Shown in pieces: positions 44,071 through 53,382 of a DNA stretch of 64,000 nt. Source of the stretch: Ruania halotolerans (GTDB lineage: Bacteria > Actinomycetota > Actinomycetes > Actinomycetales > Beutenbergiaceae); NCBI RefSeq assembly GCF_021049285.1, contig NZ_CP088017.1:2863380-2927379 (forward strand). The letters run 5' to 3'. Below the pieces are notes generated by a model. It saw nothing but the letters and a program-made list of their open reading frames with translations. It made no database searches and was not told where the DNA came from. Both the position numbers and the translations under genes were made by a program. Within the stretch, counting starts at the first letter, position 1. Every line of letters begins with the position of its first letter.

Positions 44071-45363
44071 TCACAGATCGCCGATGTCGACCTGCGGGGC
44101 GGTCGGCTCCGGCAGCAGGAACCACAGTGCCAGCAGTGCCCCGCTGGCGAGGAGGAACACCATCGCACCGGTGCGACCGCGCGCCCAGGAGGCCCGGAAC
44201 CGCACTGGGTTCTCCACCAGGTGTGTCGATGCCGCTGCCAAGCCCACCGAGACGCCGAGCACCAGAAGAGTGTGCGCCCATCCGCCGAGGCCGGTGAGCT
44301 CCGGCGGAAGCAGGACGATCACCGGCCAGTGCCAGAGGTAGAGGCTGTAGGAGACCCGCCCGAGCCAGCGCAGCGGGGTCGCCTCGAGCAGGGAGCCGAG
44401 CACTCCCGGGGCTCGGCCGGTGCGCGCATGAGCGGCGGCGCACAGCCCGATGAGCACCGCCGCAGTCGTTGCGTGCAGGAACAGCCCACCGGTGTACAGC
44501 CACGTTGAGCTGGTGCCGTCGGTGAGGAACCAGGAGGTGAGCAGGCCCGCAGCTAGCAGCGCGATCACGCTGCCGGCCGCTCGGCCGAGAATCCTCAGCA
44601 GCGCGTCGAAGCAACGCCGCGCAGGTTCGGTCGCGGCAGCCGCACCGAGCAACAAAGAGAACGCACGGGTGTCGGTGCCGGTGTAGACGCGCGTGGGATC
44701 AGCCGGATCGGTCAGCACCACCATCAGCGCCAGGGACAAGGCCGCCAGCACGGCGCACACCCCCAGCACCACCCACGGCACAGTGCGCGGGGACCGGCCG
44801 CGCAGGACTGCCAGCACGAGGATCAGGACGAGCGGCCAGAGGAGGTAGAACTGCTCCTCGACGGCGACGCTCCACAGGTGGGCGAAGATCCTCGCCTGCC
44901 CGAACGCCTCCCAGTAGCTCGCGTCCTGGGCCAGCAGGTGCCAGTTCACCAGGTTCAGCTGCACCCACAGACCGTCGGTGAGCGTGGTCCGCACCAGGTC
45001 GGTGCCGATGGCCGTGCCTGCCCGCTGCAGTCCCCACACCGTGAGCGTGACGACGGCGAGCATGGTGGCCAGTGCCGGGAAGAGCCGGCGCAGGCGGCGT
45101 GCCCAGAATCTCGTCAGCGAGATCGCACCGGTGGTCATCTCACGAAGCAGCAGGGAGGTGATGAGGAAACCGGAGAGCACGAAGAACAGGTCCACGCCGA
45201 GGAACCCGCCCCTGAGATGGCCGGTGTGAAAGAGCAGAACCCCGGCGACGGCGATTCCGCGCAGCCCGTCGAGCGCCGTGATGTGCCTCGACGCTCTGAG
45301 CCCAGGCTGGGCAGCGGACGGCTGGACTGGATGGTGCGTTCGCGCGACGGCTGAGGAGCTCAT
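44071..45363 (-). CDS. Acyltransferase 3 (OafA/YrhL) family membrane protein
   Basis: About 430 residues and ten or more helices. The acyltransferase-3 opening ITALDGLRGIAVAGVLLFHT (catalytic His) is followed by FFVLSGFLITSLLL, RFWARRLRRLFPAL and WSVAVEEQFYLLWPL, which are the family hallmarks. It lacks the C-terminal SGNH domain. It likely acylates a surface polysaccharide or peptidoglycan. ATG 45363 is chosen because GGGAGG precedes it. It is convergent with the lipoprotein gene. The SGNH lipoprotein at 40.5 kb could be a partner in trans. Confidence 0.88.
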   Translation of the reverse strand: MSSSAVARTHHPVQPSAAQPGLRASRHITALDGLRGIAVAGVLLFHTGHLRGGFLGVDLFFVLSGFLITSLLLREMTTGAISLTRFWARRLRRLFPALATMLAVVTLTVWGLQRAGTAIGTDLVRTTLTDGLWVQLNLVNWHLLAQDASYWEAFGQARIFAHLWSVAVEEQFYLLWPLVLILVLAVLRGRSPRTVPWVVLGVCAVLAALSLALMVVLTDPADPTRVYTGTDTRAFSLLLGAAAATEPARRCFDALLRILGRAAGSVIALLAAGLLTSWFLTDGTSSTWLYTGGLFLHATTAAVLIGLCAAAHARTGRAPGVLGSLLEATPLRWLGRVSYSLYLWHWPVIVLLPPELTGLGGWAHTLLVLGVSVGLAAASTHLVENPVRFRASWARGRTGAMVFLLASGALLALWFLLPEPTAPQVDIGDL

Positions 45364-45495
45364 ACGGGCGAGCCTCCCGATGCGCGATCGGCCCCTCGTC
45401 GCCATCACGTCGCAGTTCTGTCACAGACCCCGGCTGCGACATGACTGCGACCTTCCCGTCACGTGCCTGCACCACCAGCCGGCCACCGTCGAGGC

Positions 45496-46329
45496 ATGAC
45501 CAACACACACTCCCCCGCCCCTACGCACCATCATCCGCACCGTGACATCCACGTTCGCCGGAAGAACCGTCGTCGCCTGATCGCCTTGGCAGCGACGGCC
45601 CTGGTGCTGGCCGGTGGTGCCACAGTGGCCACCGCCGTCGGCCCCGACACGCTCCGCGAGACGTTCCGCGAAACGGTGGGAAGTACCCCGCCCCTGGAAT
45701 CGAAGGATGACACAGCTCAGACCGGCCACACCGATCATGCCCCTGCACCAGACGCGCCCCCGGTGATCCATCGGGTCGATACCGACGACCGCGTGATCTT
45801 CGTGACCATCGACGACGGTCACTACCCCAGTGAGCAGGCGCTCGACCTCGTCACGGAGCACGAGATGCCCGTCTCCCTGTTCCTCAACGCCGACCCGGTG
45901 CGCCTGCACGCGTCCTACTTCGAGGAGTACATCGCCCTCGGCAACACGGTGCACACGCACACACTGAGTCATCCGGATCTCACGCAGCACGGTGTGGCCG
46001 AGCAACGGGCGGAAATCTGCGGCATGGTGGACCTGCTGAAGGAGCGTTTCGGTGGCTCCGGCGCGGTGGGATCCCTGCTCCGCGCCCCGTACGGCGCCTC
46101 GGACGGCAACACCGCCGAGGCCGCTGCCGCGTGCGAAACCACCGCCGTGGTGCACTGGAGCGGCACCGCCGAGGATGGCAAGGTCTCGCTCGCCCACGGG
46201 AACGAGTTGGTCCCGGGCGAGATCATCCTCACCCACTTCACCGACGATCTTCCGGCGAACCTTCAGCAGATCCAGCAGCTGGCCGATGAGGCTGACTTCA
46301 CCATCGCCCGGTTAGAGGACTACCTCTGA
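45496..46329 (+). CDS. Polysaccharide deacetylase (NodB-type, CE4)
   Basis: About 277 residues. A histidine-rich cytosolic N-terminus (residues 1-20) and a basic stretch precede a membrane anchor (RLIALAATALVLAGGATVAT). The NodB domain has TIDDG (Asp106-Asp107) and HTHTLSHPDL (His155, His159), with LLRAPYGASDG and IILTHFTDD as the later catalytic motifs. It probably deacetylates cell-wall N-acetyl groups. The TFDDG motif has Ile in place of Phe. Nearest neighbours are the acyltransferase and a third two-component/ABC module. Confidence 0.9.
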   Translation: MTNTHSPAPTHHHPHRDIHVRRKNRRRLIALAATALVLAGGATVATAVGPDTLRETFRETVGSTPPLESKDDTAQTGHTDHAPAPDAPPVIHRVDTDDRVIFVTIDDGHYPSEQALDLVTEHEMPVSLFLNADPVRLHASYFEEYIALGNTVHTHTLSHPDLTQHGVAEQRAEICGMVDLLKERFGGSGAVGSLLRAPYGASDGNTAEAAAACETTAVVHWSGTAEDGKVSLAHGNELVPGEIILTHFTDDLPANLQQIQQLADEADFTIARLEDYL

Positions 46330-46377
46330 GCGGCAGTCACGGTCGAGCCGCAGTCACGGTCGAGCCCTGGTCGAGCG

Positions 46378-47082
46378 TCAGCGGCCAAGGTGCTGACCGC
46401 CGTCGCCCTCCCCGACCCCCACGAGCCCATACTCATACGCGGCGATCACCGCCTGCACCCGATCGCGCACTCCGAGCTTGGCCAGGATCCTGCCGACGTG
46501 AGTCTTCACCGTGGTGGCGGAGAGCACGAGATGCTCGGCGATCTCCGCATTGGAGAGTCCTTCCGCCACGCACCGCAGCACCTCGAGCTCCCGAGGAGTG
46601 AGCGCTCGAAGGCGAGGATCGAGTCCGTCCTCAGAGTGACCGGCATCCGCATCGGTGGGCAGGTGCGCAGCGAACAAGTCGAGCATGCGCCGCACCACCC
46701 GCGGCGCGACGACGGAACTGCCCGAGGCCACGGTCCGGATCGCCTCCACCAGCTCGTCCGGCCTGGCGTTCTTCAGGAGAAATCCACTCGCTCCCGCGCG
46801 CAACGCGGCGAAGGCGTACTCGTCAACATCGAAGGTGGTCAGCACCAGAACCCTCGTGGTGGGGTGTTCCACTGCCAGGCGCTGCGTGGCCTCGATACCG
46901 TCCATACCCGGCATCCGGATGTCCATCAGCACAATGTCGGGTGAGAGTGCCGCTACCTGCTCGAGCGCGACTGCACCGTCCGACGCCTCCCCGACCACCT
47001 CGAGGTCGGGCTCGGACTCGATCACGAGGCGAAAGCCCATCCGCAACAGCGCCTGATCGTCCACCAGCAACACCGTCGTCAT
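46378..47082 (-). CDS. NarL/FixJ-family response regulator
   Basis: About 234 residues. Phosphoacceptor Asp54 (IVLMDIRMPGMDG), the receiver Lys in GFLLKNARPD, and a LuxR helix-turn-helix (LTPRELEVLRCVAEGLSNAE, LSATTVKTHVGRIL). It is the last gene in an ATPase-permease-permease-kinase-regulator operon. Its ATG overlaps the kinase stop (ATGA). Confidence 0.93.
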   Translation of the reverse strand: MTTVLLVDDQALLRMGFRLVIESEPDLEVVGEASDGAVALEQVAALSPDIVLMDIRMPGMDGIEATQRLAVEHPTTRVLVLTTFDVDEYAFAALRAGASGFLLKNARPDELVEAIRTVASGSSVVAPRVVRRMLDLFAAHLPTDADAGHSEDGLDPRLRALTPRELEVLRCVAEGLSNAEIAEHLVLSATTVKTHVGRILAKLGVRDRVQAVIAAYEYGLVGVGEGDGGQHLGR

Positions 47083-48488
47083 CCGTGTTCTCCGTCCTCA
47101 CTACCGGTCCATGGCAAGGCGACCCGCACGCGCCACCCTCCGCCCGGCCGGGGGCCGACCTCGGCATGGCCCCCCAGGAGCGCAACCCGCTCGCGGATAC
47201 CGACGACACCCCGTCCGGTTCCGCCGCCTGTCCCTGGCCGCGTGCCACCCGAATCGAGGATCTCCACCTCAAGGACCTCGCCGCTGCGCCGCAGCGCGAC
47301 TTCCACCGATGGAGTGCCCGGGGCGTGCCGGAGCACGTTGGTCAGGCTCTCGGTCACGATGCGCACCACGGCCAGACGCAGTGAGGTGTCCTGCGGGAGT
47401 CCGGTGTCGAGTCCGGTGGCCGTCACGGGTAGGCCAGCCACCCGGAATCGCTCGACGACGGTCCTCAGATCGGTCGCAGCGGTGTCCGTCAGCTCGGGGT
47501 GCGCGTTGCCGTCGGCGTCCTCCGGGTCGAACACGTGGAGCACGCGCTGCATATCCGACAGGGCCGTCCTGCCGGTACTGGAGAGCTCACGAAGGGCCTC
47601 GCGTGAACTGTCCGGGGCCCGTTCCAGGGCCGCTCCTGCGCCGTCGGACAGGGCCACCATCACCGAGACGCTGTGTGCGACGACATCGTGCAGCTCGCGT
47701 GCGATGCGAGCGCGCTCGGCAGCGCGCGCGAGTGCCGCACTGTTGTCCCGATCTCGGGCCATCGCCTCGTATCGCTCCATGAGCCCGAGGGCGTGCAACC
47801 GGCGGGCACGCACTCCTGAGCCGGCAGCCACTCCCAGCAGTAAGAGAGCGAGCAGGAGAAACACCGACGCCGATCGGCGCCCTGGCGAGAAGTCGGGTTC
47901 GGGGAGCTGGTGGAACGGATCACCGGTGGGCGTGGTCATCGGGTCGCTCCAGAGCAGAATCTCTGCGAGACCGAGATCTTGCCACCACCACAGGGCGATC
48001 GACACCGTGACGAACACGGCCGCACAACTGATCCAGGCGGTACGCGCCGTGCGGGTGGCCGCGACTGTGTAGAGCGCACAGGCGAGGCACACGCCCACCA
48101 CCCCCAGAACGCCGGCAGTGGCGAGTGAGACCACCGCCAGGACGCACAGCGCCACTGTGACGCCCATCGGCCGCGCTCGCCGGGCGGCCACCAGCATCGC
48201 CCCGACGGCCGCGCCGGCGAGCCACACGGTCGGAATCAACCAGGCCGCACGCGCGTCCGGCGGGTACAAGCCCAGACCAGTCGCCCCTCGAACCGTCAGT
48301 GACGCGAAGAGCACAGTAAGCAATCCGAGCACCAGCACGGCGACAACAAGGGCCGCGTCGGCGATGCGGGGATGAGCGGCGACCAGACGACCCAGCGGCC
48401 CCCGCCGCTGGACCTGCGTCTCCGTCAGTGGCGGGGCCGAGCCCGCGCCCTGAACGCGCGCGGATCCGGCGGCGCGCGGAATCGTCAC
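47079..48488 (-). CDS. NarL-type sensor histidine kinase
   Basis: About 469 residues starting at GTG 48488 (GGAG upstream). Six or so helices occupy the N-terminal ~250 residues. HisKA_3 box RARIARELHDVVAHSVSVMV and a HATPase domain with TNVLRHAPGTP and GRGVVGIRERVALLGG. The frame is open further upstream to 48653, but the longer form would overlap the permease gene and lacks features. Confidence 0.9.
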   Translation of the reverse strand: MTIPRAAGSARVQGAGSAPPLTETQVQRRGPLGRLVAAHPRIADAALVVAVLVLGLLTVLFASLTVRGATGLGLYPPDARAAWLIPTVWLAGAAVGAMLVAARRARPMGVTVALCVLAVVSLATAGVLGVVGVCLACALYTVAATRTARTAWISCAAVFVTVSIALWWWQDLGLAEILLWSDPMTTPTGDPFHQLPEPDFSPGRRSASVFLLLALLLLGVAAGSGVRARRLHALGLMERYEAMARDRDNSAALARAAERARIARELHDVVAHSVSVMVALSDGAGAALERAPDSSREALRELSSTGRTALSDMQRVLHVFDPEDADGNAHPELTDTAATDLRTVVERFRVAGLPVTATGLDTGLPQDTSLRLAVVRIVTESLTNVLRHAPGTPSVEVALRRSGEVLEVEILDSGGTRPGTGGGTGRGVVGIRERVALLGGHAEVGPRPGGGWRVRVALPWTGSEDGEHG

Positions 48489-48561
48489 GCTCCTACTCTC
48501 CCATCCTTCATCCCGCCGGCGCCCGGGCATACCGCTCGGGGTGGGTATCGCCGCACCGCCT

Positions 48562-49428
48562 TCACGTGAGGTCATGGCGTCGCAGCCGGTACCCTCCGGC
48601 CACAAGGAGCGCGAGAACCCAGGCACCGAGAACGGCTCCCCCGCCCCACGCACTAAGGTGCGGTCCTAGGCTCGTCGCGTCCAGGGCGGTGAGTCCGGCG
48701 TCATCGATGAGCAGCCGCGCCCCAGAGCCCGGCAGGAGCGCGCGGACCGTGTCGGTGATCAGCCCGGGGTTCACTGCGAGCAGGTGGTCGATCACGATGA
48801 GCACCATCACCCCCGAAACGAGCGCGGCGCTGGGACGGCGCAGCAGTGCCCCGATTCCGAGCCCGACCAGCGCGACACCCGTCAGGTAGACCGCGAATCC
48901 GGACATCAGGCGGACGGTCTCACCATCGGTGAGGTCGACCGTGAGCCCGTGGCCAGCCCGCAGACCGATGGTGACCAGGAACGACGCGACGAGCGCAGCA
49001 GCCGCCGTCCCGAGCGCGGCAATGATCGTAACGACCACCTGCGCCACGAGCACGGGCACGCGCCGCGGGATGGCGGTGAACGTGGCCTTGAACGTGCCCG
49101 TGCTGTACTCACCCGTTCCCACCTGAACGCCGAGGACCAGAGTGCCGAGCTGGGCGAGCAGGTAGCCGGAGACGATCAGCGACGCCCCGGACTGCGCGTC
49201 GCCGGGTCGGACGAACAGACCCAATGCGTACGCGAGCAAGGCCGCCGCGACGATCGTGCCCACTGCGGTCCACACAGTCGAACGCAGGCTGAGCAGTTTG
49301 GTCCACTCTGCCGCGAGAACCCGGGCGAACGTGACGCCAGGCCGCGCGCGGGCTGAGGCAGAGATCGGCCACCTGGAGCGCCTGGGCACCGATCGGTGCC
49401 GGGGGGTACTGGTCACCTCGTGGGTCAT
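48562..49428 (-). CDS. ABC-2 type transporter permease (first of two)
   Basis: About 288 residues and six helices. FARVLAAEWTKLLSLRSTVW is the conserved start of the ABC-2/BcrB-like group, followed by GVQVGTGEYSTGTFKATFTA and RRVPVLVAQVVV. The same pattern recurs in the next upstream gene, so the pair are paralogues that probably form a heterodimer. It exports an unknown compound, possibly a peptide antibiotic. Confidence 0.9.
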   Translation of the reverse strand: MTHEVTSTPRHRSVPRRSRWPISASARARPGVTFARVLAAEWTKLLSLRSTVWTAVGTIVAAALLAYALGLFVRPGDAQSGASLIVSGYLLAQLGTLVLGVQVGTGEYSTGTFKATFTAIPRRVPVLVAQVVVTIIAALGTAAAALVASFLVTIGLRAGHGLTVDLTDGETVRLMSGFAVYLTGVALVGLGIGALLRRPSAALVSGVMVLIVIDHLLAVNPGLITDTVRALLPGSGARLLIDDAGLTALDATSLGPHLSAWGGGAVLGAWVLALLVAGGYRLRRHDLT

Positions 49429-49442
49429 CGAGCGTCCACGCC

Positions 49443-50327
49443 TCAGGTCACGTCTCGGGTGCGCAGGGCCGCCGCGGCCCCCGCGAGCGGGAGGAGGATC
49501 CAGGCACCGAGGACACCTGCCCCGCCTCCCGGGCCAAGGTCCGGGGCGCCATCGATGCCACTGCCCTCCGGTGTGGTCAGCAGTGACCCGGCGCCGCTCG
49601 GCGAGAAGGTGACGGCGGTGTTGACCACGGTCTGCGCCGTCGACGGCCCTCCGGACTCGCTCATGGCCATCGGATCAGTCGCCATATCGGCCGCGAGCAT
49701 GAGCACGACGGGCAACACGAGGGTCAGCGTGACCGCGGCGAGGACGGCGCGAGCCGGGCGGCGCAGGAGCGCCCCGATGGCCATACCAAACATCGCCATG
49801 CCCACGAGATAGCACACCATTCCGGCAAGGATCAGGACCGTTCCCTCCCCCATCAGGTTCGGGGTGATCCCCCGCGAACCGGCCGCCGGCAGAATGCCGG
49901 CCACCGCCGCACCCACGGCCAGCAGCGAGGTCAGGAGCGCGAACGCGGCGGTGACCACCACCTGCGCGGCGAGCACGGGCAGCCGCCGCGGCACCGCCGT
50001 GAAAGTCGCGCGGAAGGTGCCCGTGCTGAATTCCCCCGTCCCTATCAGCACGCCCAGCACCATGAGGCTGACCGGGGAAAGAACGAGCGCCGAGGTGAGC
50101 GAGCCAAGCGGGTCGAAGCCTGGATCACCGGAGGAAGCGTTCGCTGACACATAGGTGAGCGCTCCGGACACCGCGATCGTGGCGGCTGCGAGCAGGTACG
50201 AGGACCGCAGACTGGTGAGCTTGGTCCACTCCGCGGCCACGACCCGTGGAAAGGTCGCACCACGACGGGTCGCTGCAACCAGCTGACGGGCGGGAGCGTC
50301 GGTGGACGACGAGGCGGGCGCGCTCAC
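49443..50327 (-). CDS. ABC-2 type transporter permease (second of two)
   Basis: About 294 residues. It is clearly paralogous to the neighbour: FPRVVAAEWTKLTSLRSSYL, GVLIGTGEFSTGTFRATFTA and RRLPVLAAQVVVTAAFA. Six helices are predicted. ATG 50327 overlaps the ATPase stop by four bases. The duplication is recent enough for the loops to remain alike. Confidence 0.9.
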   Translation of the reverse strand: MSAPASSSTDAPARQLVAATRRGATFPRVVAAEWTKLTSLRSSYLLAAATIAVSGALTYVSANASSGDPGFDPLGSLTSALVLSPVSLMVLGVLIGTGEFSTGTFRATFTAVPRRLPVLAAQVVVTAAFALLTSLLAVGAAVAGILPAAGSRGITPNLMGEGTVLILAGMVCYLVGMAMFGMAIGALLRRPARAVLAAVTLTLVLPVVLMLAADMATDPMAMSESGGPSTAQTVVNTAVTFSPSGAGSLLTTPEGSGIDGAPDLGPGGGAGVLGAWILLPLAGAAAALRTRDVT

Positions 50328-51274
50328 CGGGCACCTCCCGTGGCCGGCAGGGCGGTCGAGTCCTCGGCACTGCGGCCCCGGTACTGCACCGCATCGGCCG
50401 TCAGCTGCAGGTAGGCATCCTCGAGCGTCCCGCCCTCGGTGGCCAGCTCGAGAACCGTGGCGCCATGCCGGCGCGCCGCGCCCCCGACCTGATCGACCGA
50501 CATCCCGCGCACCTCGAGCACCCCGGGAGCCTGGGGCGCCACGTCTGCACCGAGTTCAAGCAGCGCGCGGGCAAGGACCTCGGGCTCTGCCGTGCGGACC
50601 CGGACCGTACCCGCACGCTCGGAACGGTCAACGATCTCCTGGACCGAGGCGTCGGCGAGCAGACGACCCTTGCCGATGATCACCACCCGGTCGGCGCACA
50701 GTGCCAGCTCGTGCATGAGGTGGGAGGAGAGAAGTACGGTCCGGCCCTGCGCCGCAAGGTCACGGACGAGCCTGCGCACCCACAGGACGCCATCGGGGTC
50801 GAGGCCATTGACCGGTTCGTCGAGGATCAGTGTGTGCGGATCACCAAGGAGCGCACCGGCGATCCCGAGCCGCTGGCCCATACCGAGCGAGAACGTCCCC
50901 GCCCTGCGGCCCGCGACGGACTCCAGACCGGTCATCGCGATCACCTCGTCCACGCGCGAGCGGGAGATGCCGTGGGTCCGGGCCTGCGCCAGCAGGTGGC
51001 GAAAGGCTGTGCGCCCTGGATGCACGGAGCGGGCGTCGAGCATGACACCGACGGCGTGTAGAGGAGCGGCCAGATCGGCGTACCGCTGGCCGTCGATCGT
51101 CGCAGCGCCCGACGTTGCGCGTTCGAGTCCCACGATGATCCGCATCGTGGTCGACTTGCCGGCGCCATTCGGACCGAGGAATCCGGTCACGGTCCCCGAC
51201 TGTGCCGTGAAGCTCAGCTCATCCACGGCCCTGGTGGTCCCGTAGCACTTCGTCAGTGCCGCCACCTCGATCAT
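50324..51274 (-). CDS. ABC transporter ATP-binding protein (BcrA/antibiotic-exporter type)
   Basis: About 316 residues. Walker A GPNGAGKST, signature FSLGMGQRLG (the S-L-G-M form of BcrA/lantibiotic-immunity ATPases), Walker B LILDEPVNGLDP and switch His in LLSSHLMHELA. ATG 51274 has AGGAGA upstream. It heads the five-gene operon ending with the response regulator; such units confer resistance to peptide antibiotics or act in export. Confidence 0.92.
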   Translation of the reverse strand: MIEVAALTKCYGTTRAVDELSFTAQSGTVTGFLGPNGAGKSTTMRIIVGLERATSGAATIDGQRYADLAAPLHAVGVMLDARSVHPGRTAFRHLLAQARTHGISRSRVDEVIAMTGLESVAGRRAGTFSLGMGQRLGIAGALLGDPHTLILDEPVNGLDPDGVLWVRRLVRDLAAQGRTVLLSSHLMHELALCADRVVIIGKGRLLADASVQEIVDRSERAGTVRVRTAEPEVLARALLELGADVAPQAPGVLEVRGMSVDQVGGAARRHGATVLELATEGGTLEDAYLQLTADAVQYRGRSAEDSTALPATGGAR

Positions 51275-51384
51275 GAGTTCTCCTGTCGTCAACGGACGAG
51301 AGCCTCATGGCCCGTCCGTCAACGACGCTACGGAGACCGGCCGAGATCGCTCGACCTTCCAGCGACCGATATCGGCCCTGCGAA

Positions 51385-51408
51385 GGGGTCGTCCTTCAGG
51401 AGGACCCC
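51385..51408. terminator. Imperfect hairpin between two minus-strand genes
   Basis: GGGGTCGTCCT and AGGAGGACCCC pair in ten of eleven positions around two bases. It lies between the VOC gene (51489-51935, same strand) and the ABC operon start (51274), so it probably ends the VOC transcript. The rest of 51275-51488 holds nothing recognisable. Confidence 0.45.
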
Positions 51409-51488
51409 GTGCACCCGCGGGAGGGTGTGGTGAGGATGGCAGTACCCGGCGAGCGGAGGCGGGACCGCTCAGACCCGCCCTTGTCCGC

Positions 51489-51935
51489 TCAGCTCTCTCC
51501 CAGCTCCTGGAACAGCGTGACTTCCAGGTCCGCAGGCGCATGCAGACGCGAGTTGAGTGATCGCCATGGGGTCTCGCGCGGCTCGGCGATGAGCTCGGCG
51601 CCCGCATCGACGAGTTCCATGGTTGATGCCGCACTGTCGTCGACCTCGAAAGCGATACGGATGCGGGCGCTGGGCCGGCCCTCCGCCTCGACCGCGTCGA
51701 TCATCTTCACCTGGGCCGGGTTCGCCAACTCCAGTGTCGCCATACCGGCGTCGAGGATCGCCACTCGGGCGTCTCCTTCGCCTTCGAAGGCTGCCCGCTC
51801 GGGCAGGCCGAGCACGTCCCGGTAGAAGGTCACGGCTGCGTCGAAGTCCTCGGCCTCGACGACGAGGCGGAGCTGCCTCACGCGGGCGGGAGCGTCATGG
51901 GTGGGGACGTGGTGAGCGGGTGCGTCGTCTACCAT
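51489..51935 (-). CDS. VOC-superfamily (glyoxalase/dioxygenase-like) protein
   Basis: About 148 residues: RQLRLVVEAEDFDAAVTFYR and DVLGLPERAAF open a typical VOC beta-alpha-beta-beta-beta module, and EPRETPWRSLNSRLHAPADL is the second-module ending seen in glyoxalase-like resistance proteins. It might be a metal enzyme or a ligand binder (bleomycin-resistance style); the metal ligands are not clear. It is divergent from a MerR gene with 42 bases between; such pairs are often coregulated. An upstream ATG at 51959 is an alternative start. Confidence 0.85.
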   Translation of the reverse strand: MVDDAPAHHVPTHDAPARVRQLRLVVEAEDFDAAVTFYRDVLGLPERAAFEGEGDARVAILDAGMATLELANPAQVKMIDAVEAEGRPSARIRIAFEVDDSAASTMELVDAGAELIAEPRETPWRSLNSRLHAPADLEVTLFQELGES

Positions 51936-51977
51936 GCTGGCGACGATAGAACCTGACATCAGTGTGAGGGGCAAGCG

Positions 51978-52328
51978 ATGCGCATCGGTGAACTCGCACA
52001 GCGCACCGGAGCGAGCATCCGATCGCTGCGCTACTACGAGAACCGGGGACTGCTCGCACCCGCTCGCACCGTGAGCGGACAGCGGCAGTTCGACGAGTCG
52101 GATGTCCATCGGGTCTCCCTCATCCGGCAACTCCTTGCGGCCGGCTTGGGCACCGCGGCCATCGCCGATGTACTGCCGTGCATGTCCGATCCTGCTGCGC
52201 AAACGTCTCTGCTCACGGCGCGGTTGATGAAAGAACGGGACCGGCTCACCAAGGAGATCGAGGAGCGAGTCACCACACGTGAGGCACTCACCGGGCTCAT
52301 TGACGCCGCACCTCCTCTGCATACCTGA
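51978..52328 (+). CDS. MerR-family transcriptional regulator
   Basis: One hundred and sixteen residues. MRIGELAQRTGASIRSLRYY followed by ENRGLLAPARTVSGQRQFDE is the complete MerR DNA-binding head, and the C-terminal coiled-coil helix is MKERDRLTKEIEERVTTREA. No cysteine effector site except a single Cys (VLPCMSD), so a small-molecule rather than a thiolate-metal sensor is likely. Divergent from the VOC gene and convergent with the sigma-factor gene, whose 3' end it overlaps by 32 bp. Confidence 0.92.
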   Translation: MRIGELAQRTGASIRSLRYYENRGLLAPARTVSGQRQFDESDVHRVSLIRQLLAAGLGTAAIADVLPCMSDPAAQTSLLTARLMKERDRLTKEIEERVTTREALTGLIDAAPPLHT

Positions 52329-53382
52329 TCGAGCCACCGTGGGGGCGCTCACGTGAGCGCGAAACCGGCGGACTTTCCCCTTCCCCACGCTCACCGTGAG
52401 CTGCTGTATCCACGAGACCGAAAGGGGCGAAGAGACGCTGATCGAAGAAGGCGACGACGCGGGAGATTCCCTCCTGAGTCAGGGTGAGCACTTGCAGGTT
52501 GAAGGGCCGGTGCACGCCGTCGTGGTCGGGTAGATACAACCCGAAGGCGGGCTGCCCGTTGGCCGAGGTGGGCACGAGCAGGTGATCACCAGGCCGCTGC
52601 GCGGGACTCTGTGCGGCGATCATCTGCCCGATCGTGCGCGCGCCGTGGAACCAGTCCGGATAAGGCGGCATTTCCCAGACGGCATCCTCGGTCAGGGTCG
52701 AGACGAGCGCTTCGACGTCGTTGGCGTGCATTGCGGTGACATAGCGATCGAGCAGCTCCCGCTGTTCAGGAGCGTCTGGTTCGATCACGTCGCTCTCGAG
52801 CAGTGGTGCCCGATCGAAATGTGCACGGGCCCGCTGCATCAGGCTGTTCACCGCGACTGGGCTCACCTCCAACATGTCAGCAACTTCGGCCGCACTGAAG
52901 GTCAGCACCTCTCGCAAGATGAACACGGCGCGCTGGCGGGGAGTAAGGCGCTGCAGGGCAGCGATGAACGCCAACCTGACGCTCTGGCGCTGAGCCACAG
53001 TGGCGAGTGGATCCTCTGCGCCGCCGGTACCGGCACCGAGCATGCTGTCGGAGAGAGGCTCCAACCAGGTGAGTTCCGGCGATTCGGTCAGTAGCGCCGC
53101 AGGATCCTGGCCCGGACCACCTAGACCGGTGGGCAGCACTCGGCGGCTGCGGTGTTCCAGTGACCGCAGGCACGTATTGGTGGCAATCCGATACAGCCAG
53201 GTGCGGATCGATGAGCGTCCTTCGAAACGGTGATAACCGCGCCAGGCGCGCACATAGGTCTCCTGAACCGCATCCTCGGCATCGTCGATCGAGGCCAACA
53301 TCCGATAGCTGTGGGCAAGTAGCTCAGCCCGATAAGGTCCGGCCCGCTCCTCGAAGTCATCCTCAACAACTCGCACAGTCAT
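52297..53382 (-). CDS. ECF sigma factor with SnoaL-like C-terminal domain
   Basis: About 361 residues. Region 2 covers ~18-84 (YRMLASIDDAEDAVQETYVR, then AWRGYHRFEGRSSIRTWLYR) and region 4 ~140-190 (LTPRQRAVFILREVLTFSAA, EVADMLEVSPVAVNSLMQRA). Residues ~205-320 form a SnoaL-like fold (LDRYVTAMHANDVEALVSTL; WFHGARTIGQMIAAQ), which marks the SigG/SigX5-type ECF group that is often regulated by its own extension rather than an anti-sigma factor. Its start overlaps the MFS stop (ATGA), so both come from one transcript. The 3' end overlaps a convergent MerR gene. Confidence 0.92.
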   Translation of the reverse strand: MTVRVVEDDFEERAGPYRAELLAHSYRMLASIDDAEDAVQETYVRAWRGYHRFEGRSSIRTWLYRIATNTCLRSLEHRSRRVLPTGLGGPGQDPAALLTESPELTWLEPLSDSMLGAGTGGAEDPLATVAQRQSVRLAFIAALQRLTPRQRAVFILREVLTFSAAEVADMLEVSPVAVNSLMQRARAHFDRAPLLESDVIEPDAPEQRELLDRYVTAMHANDVEALVSTLTEDAVWEMPPYPDWFHGARTIGQMIAAQSPAQRPGDHLLVPTSANGQPAFGLYLPDHDGVHRPFNLQVLTLTQEGISRVVAFFDQRLFAPFGLVDTAAHGERGEGESPPVSRSRERPHGGSIRYAEEVRRQ

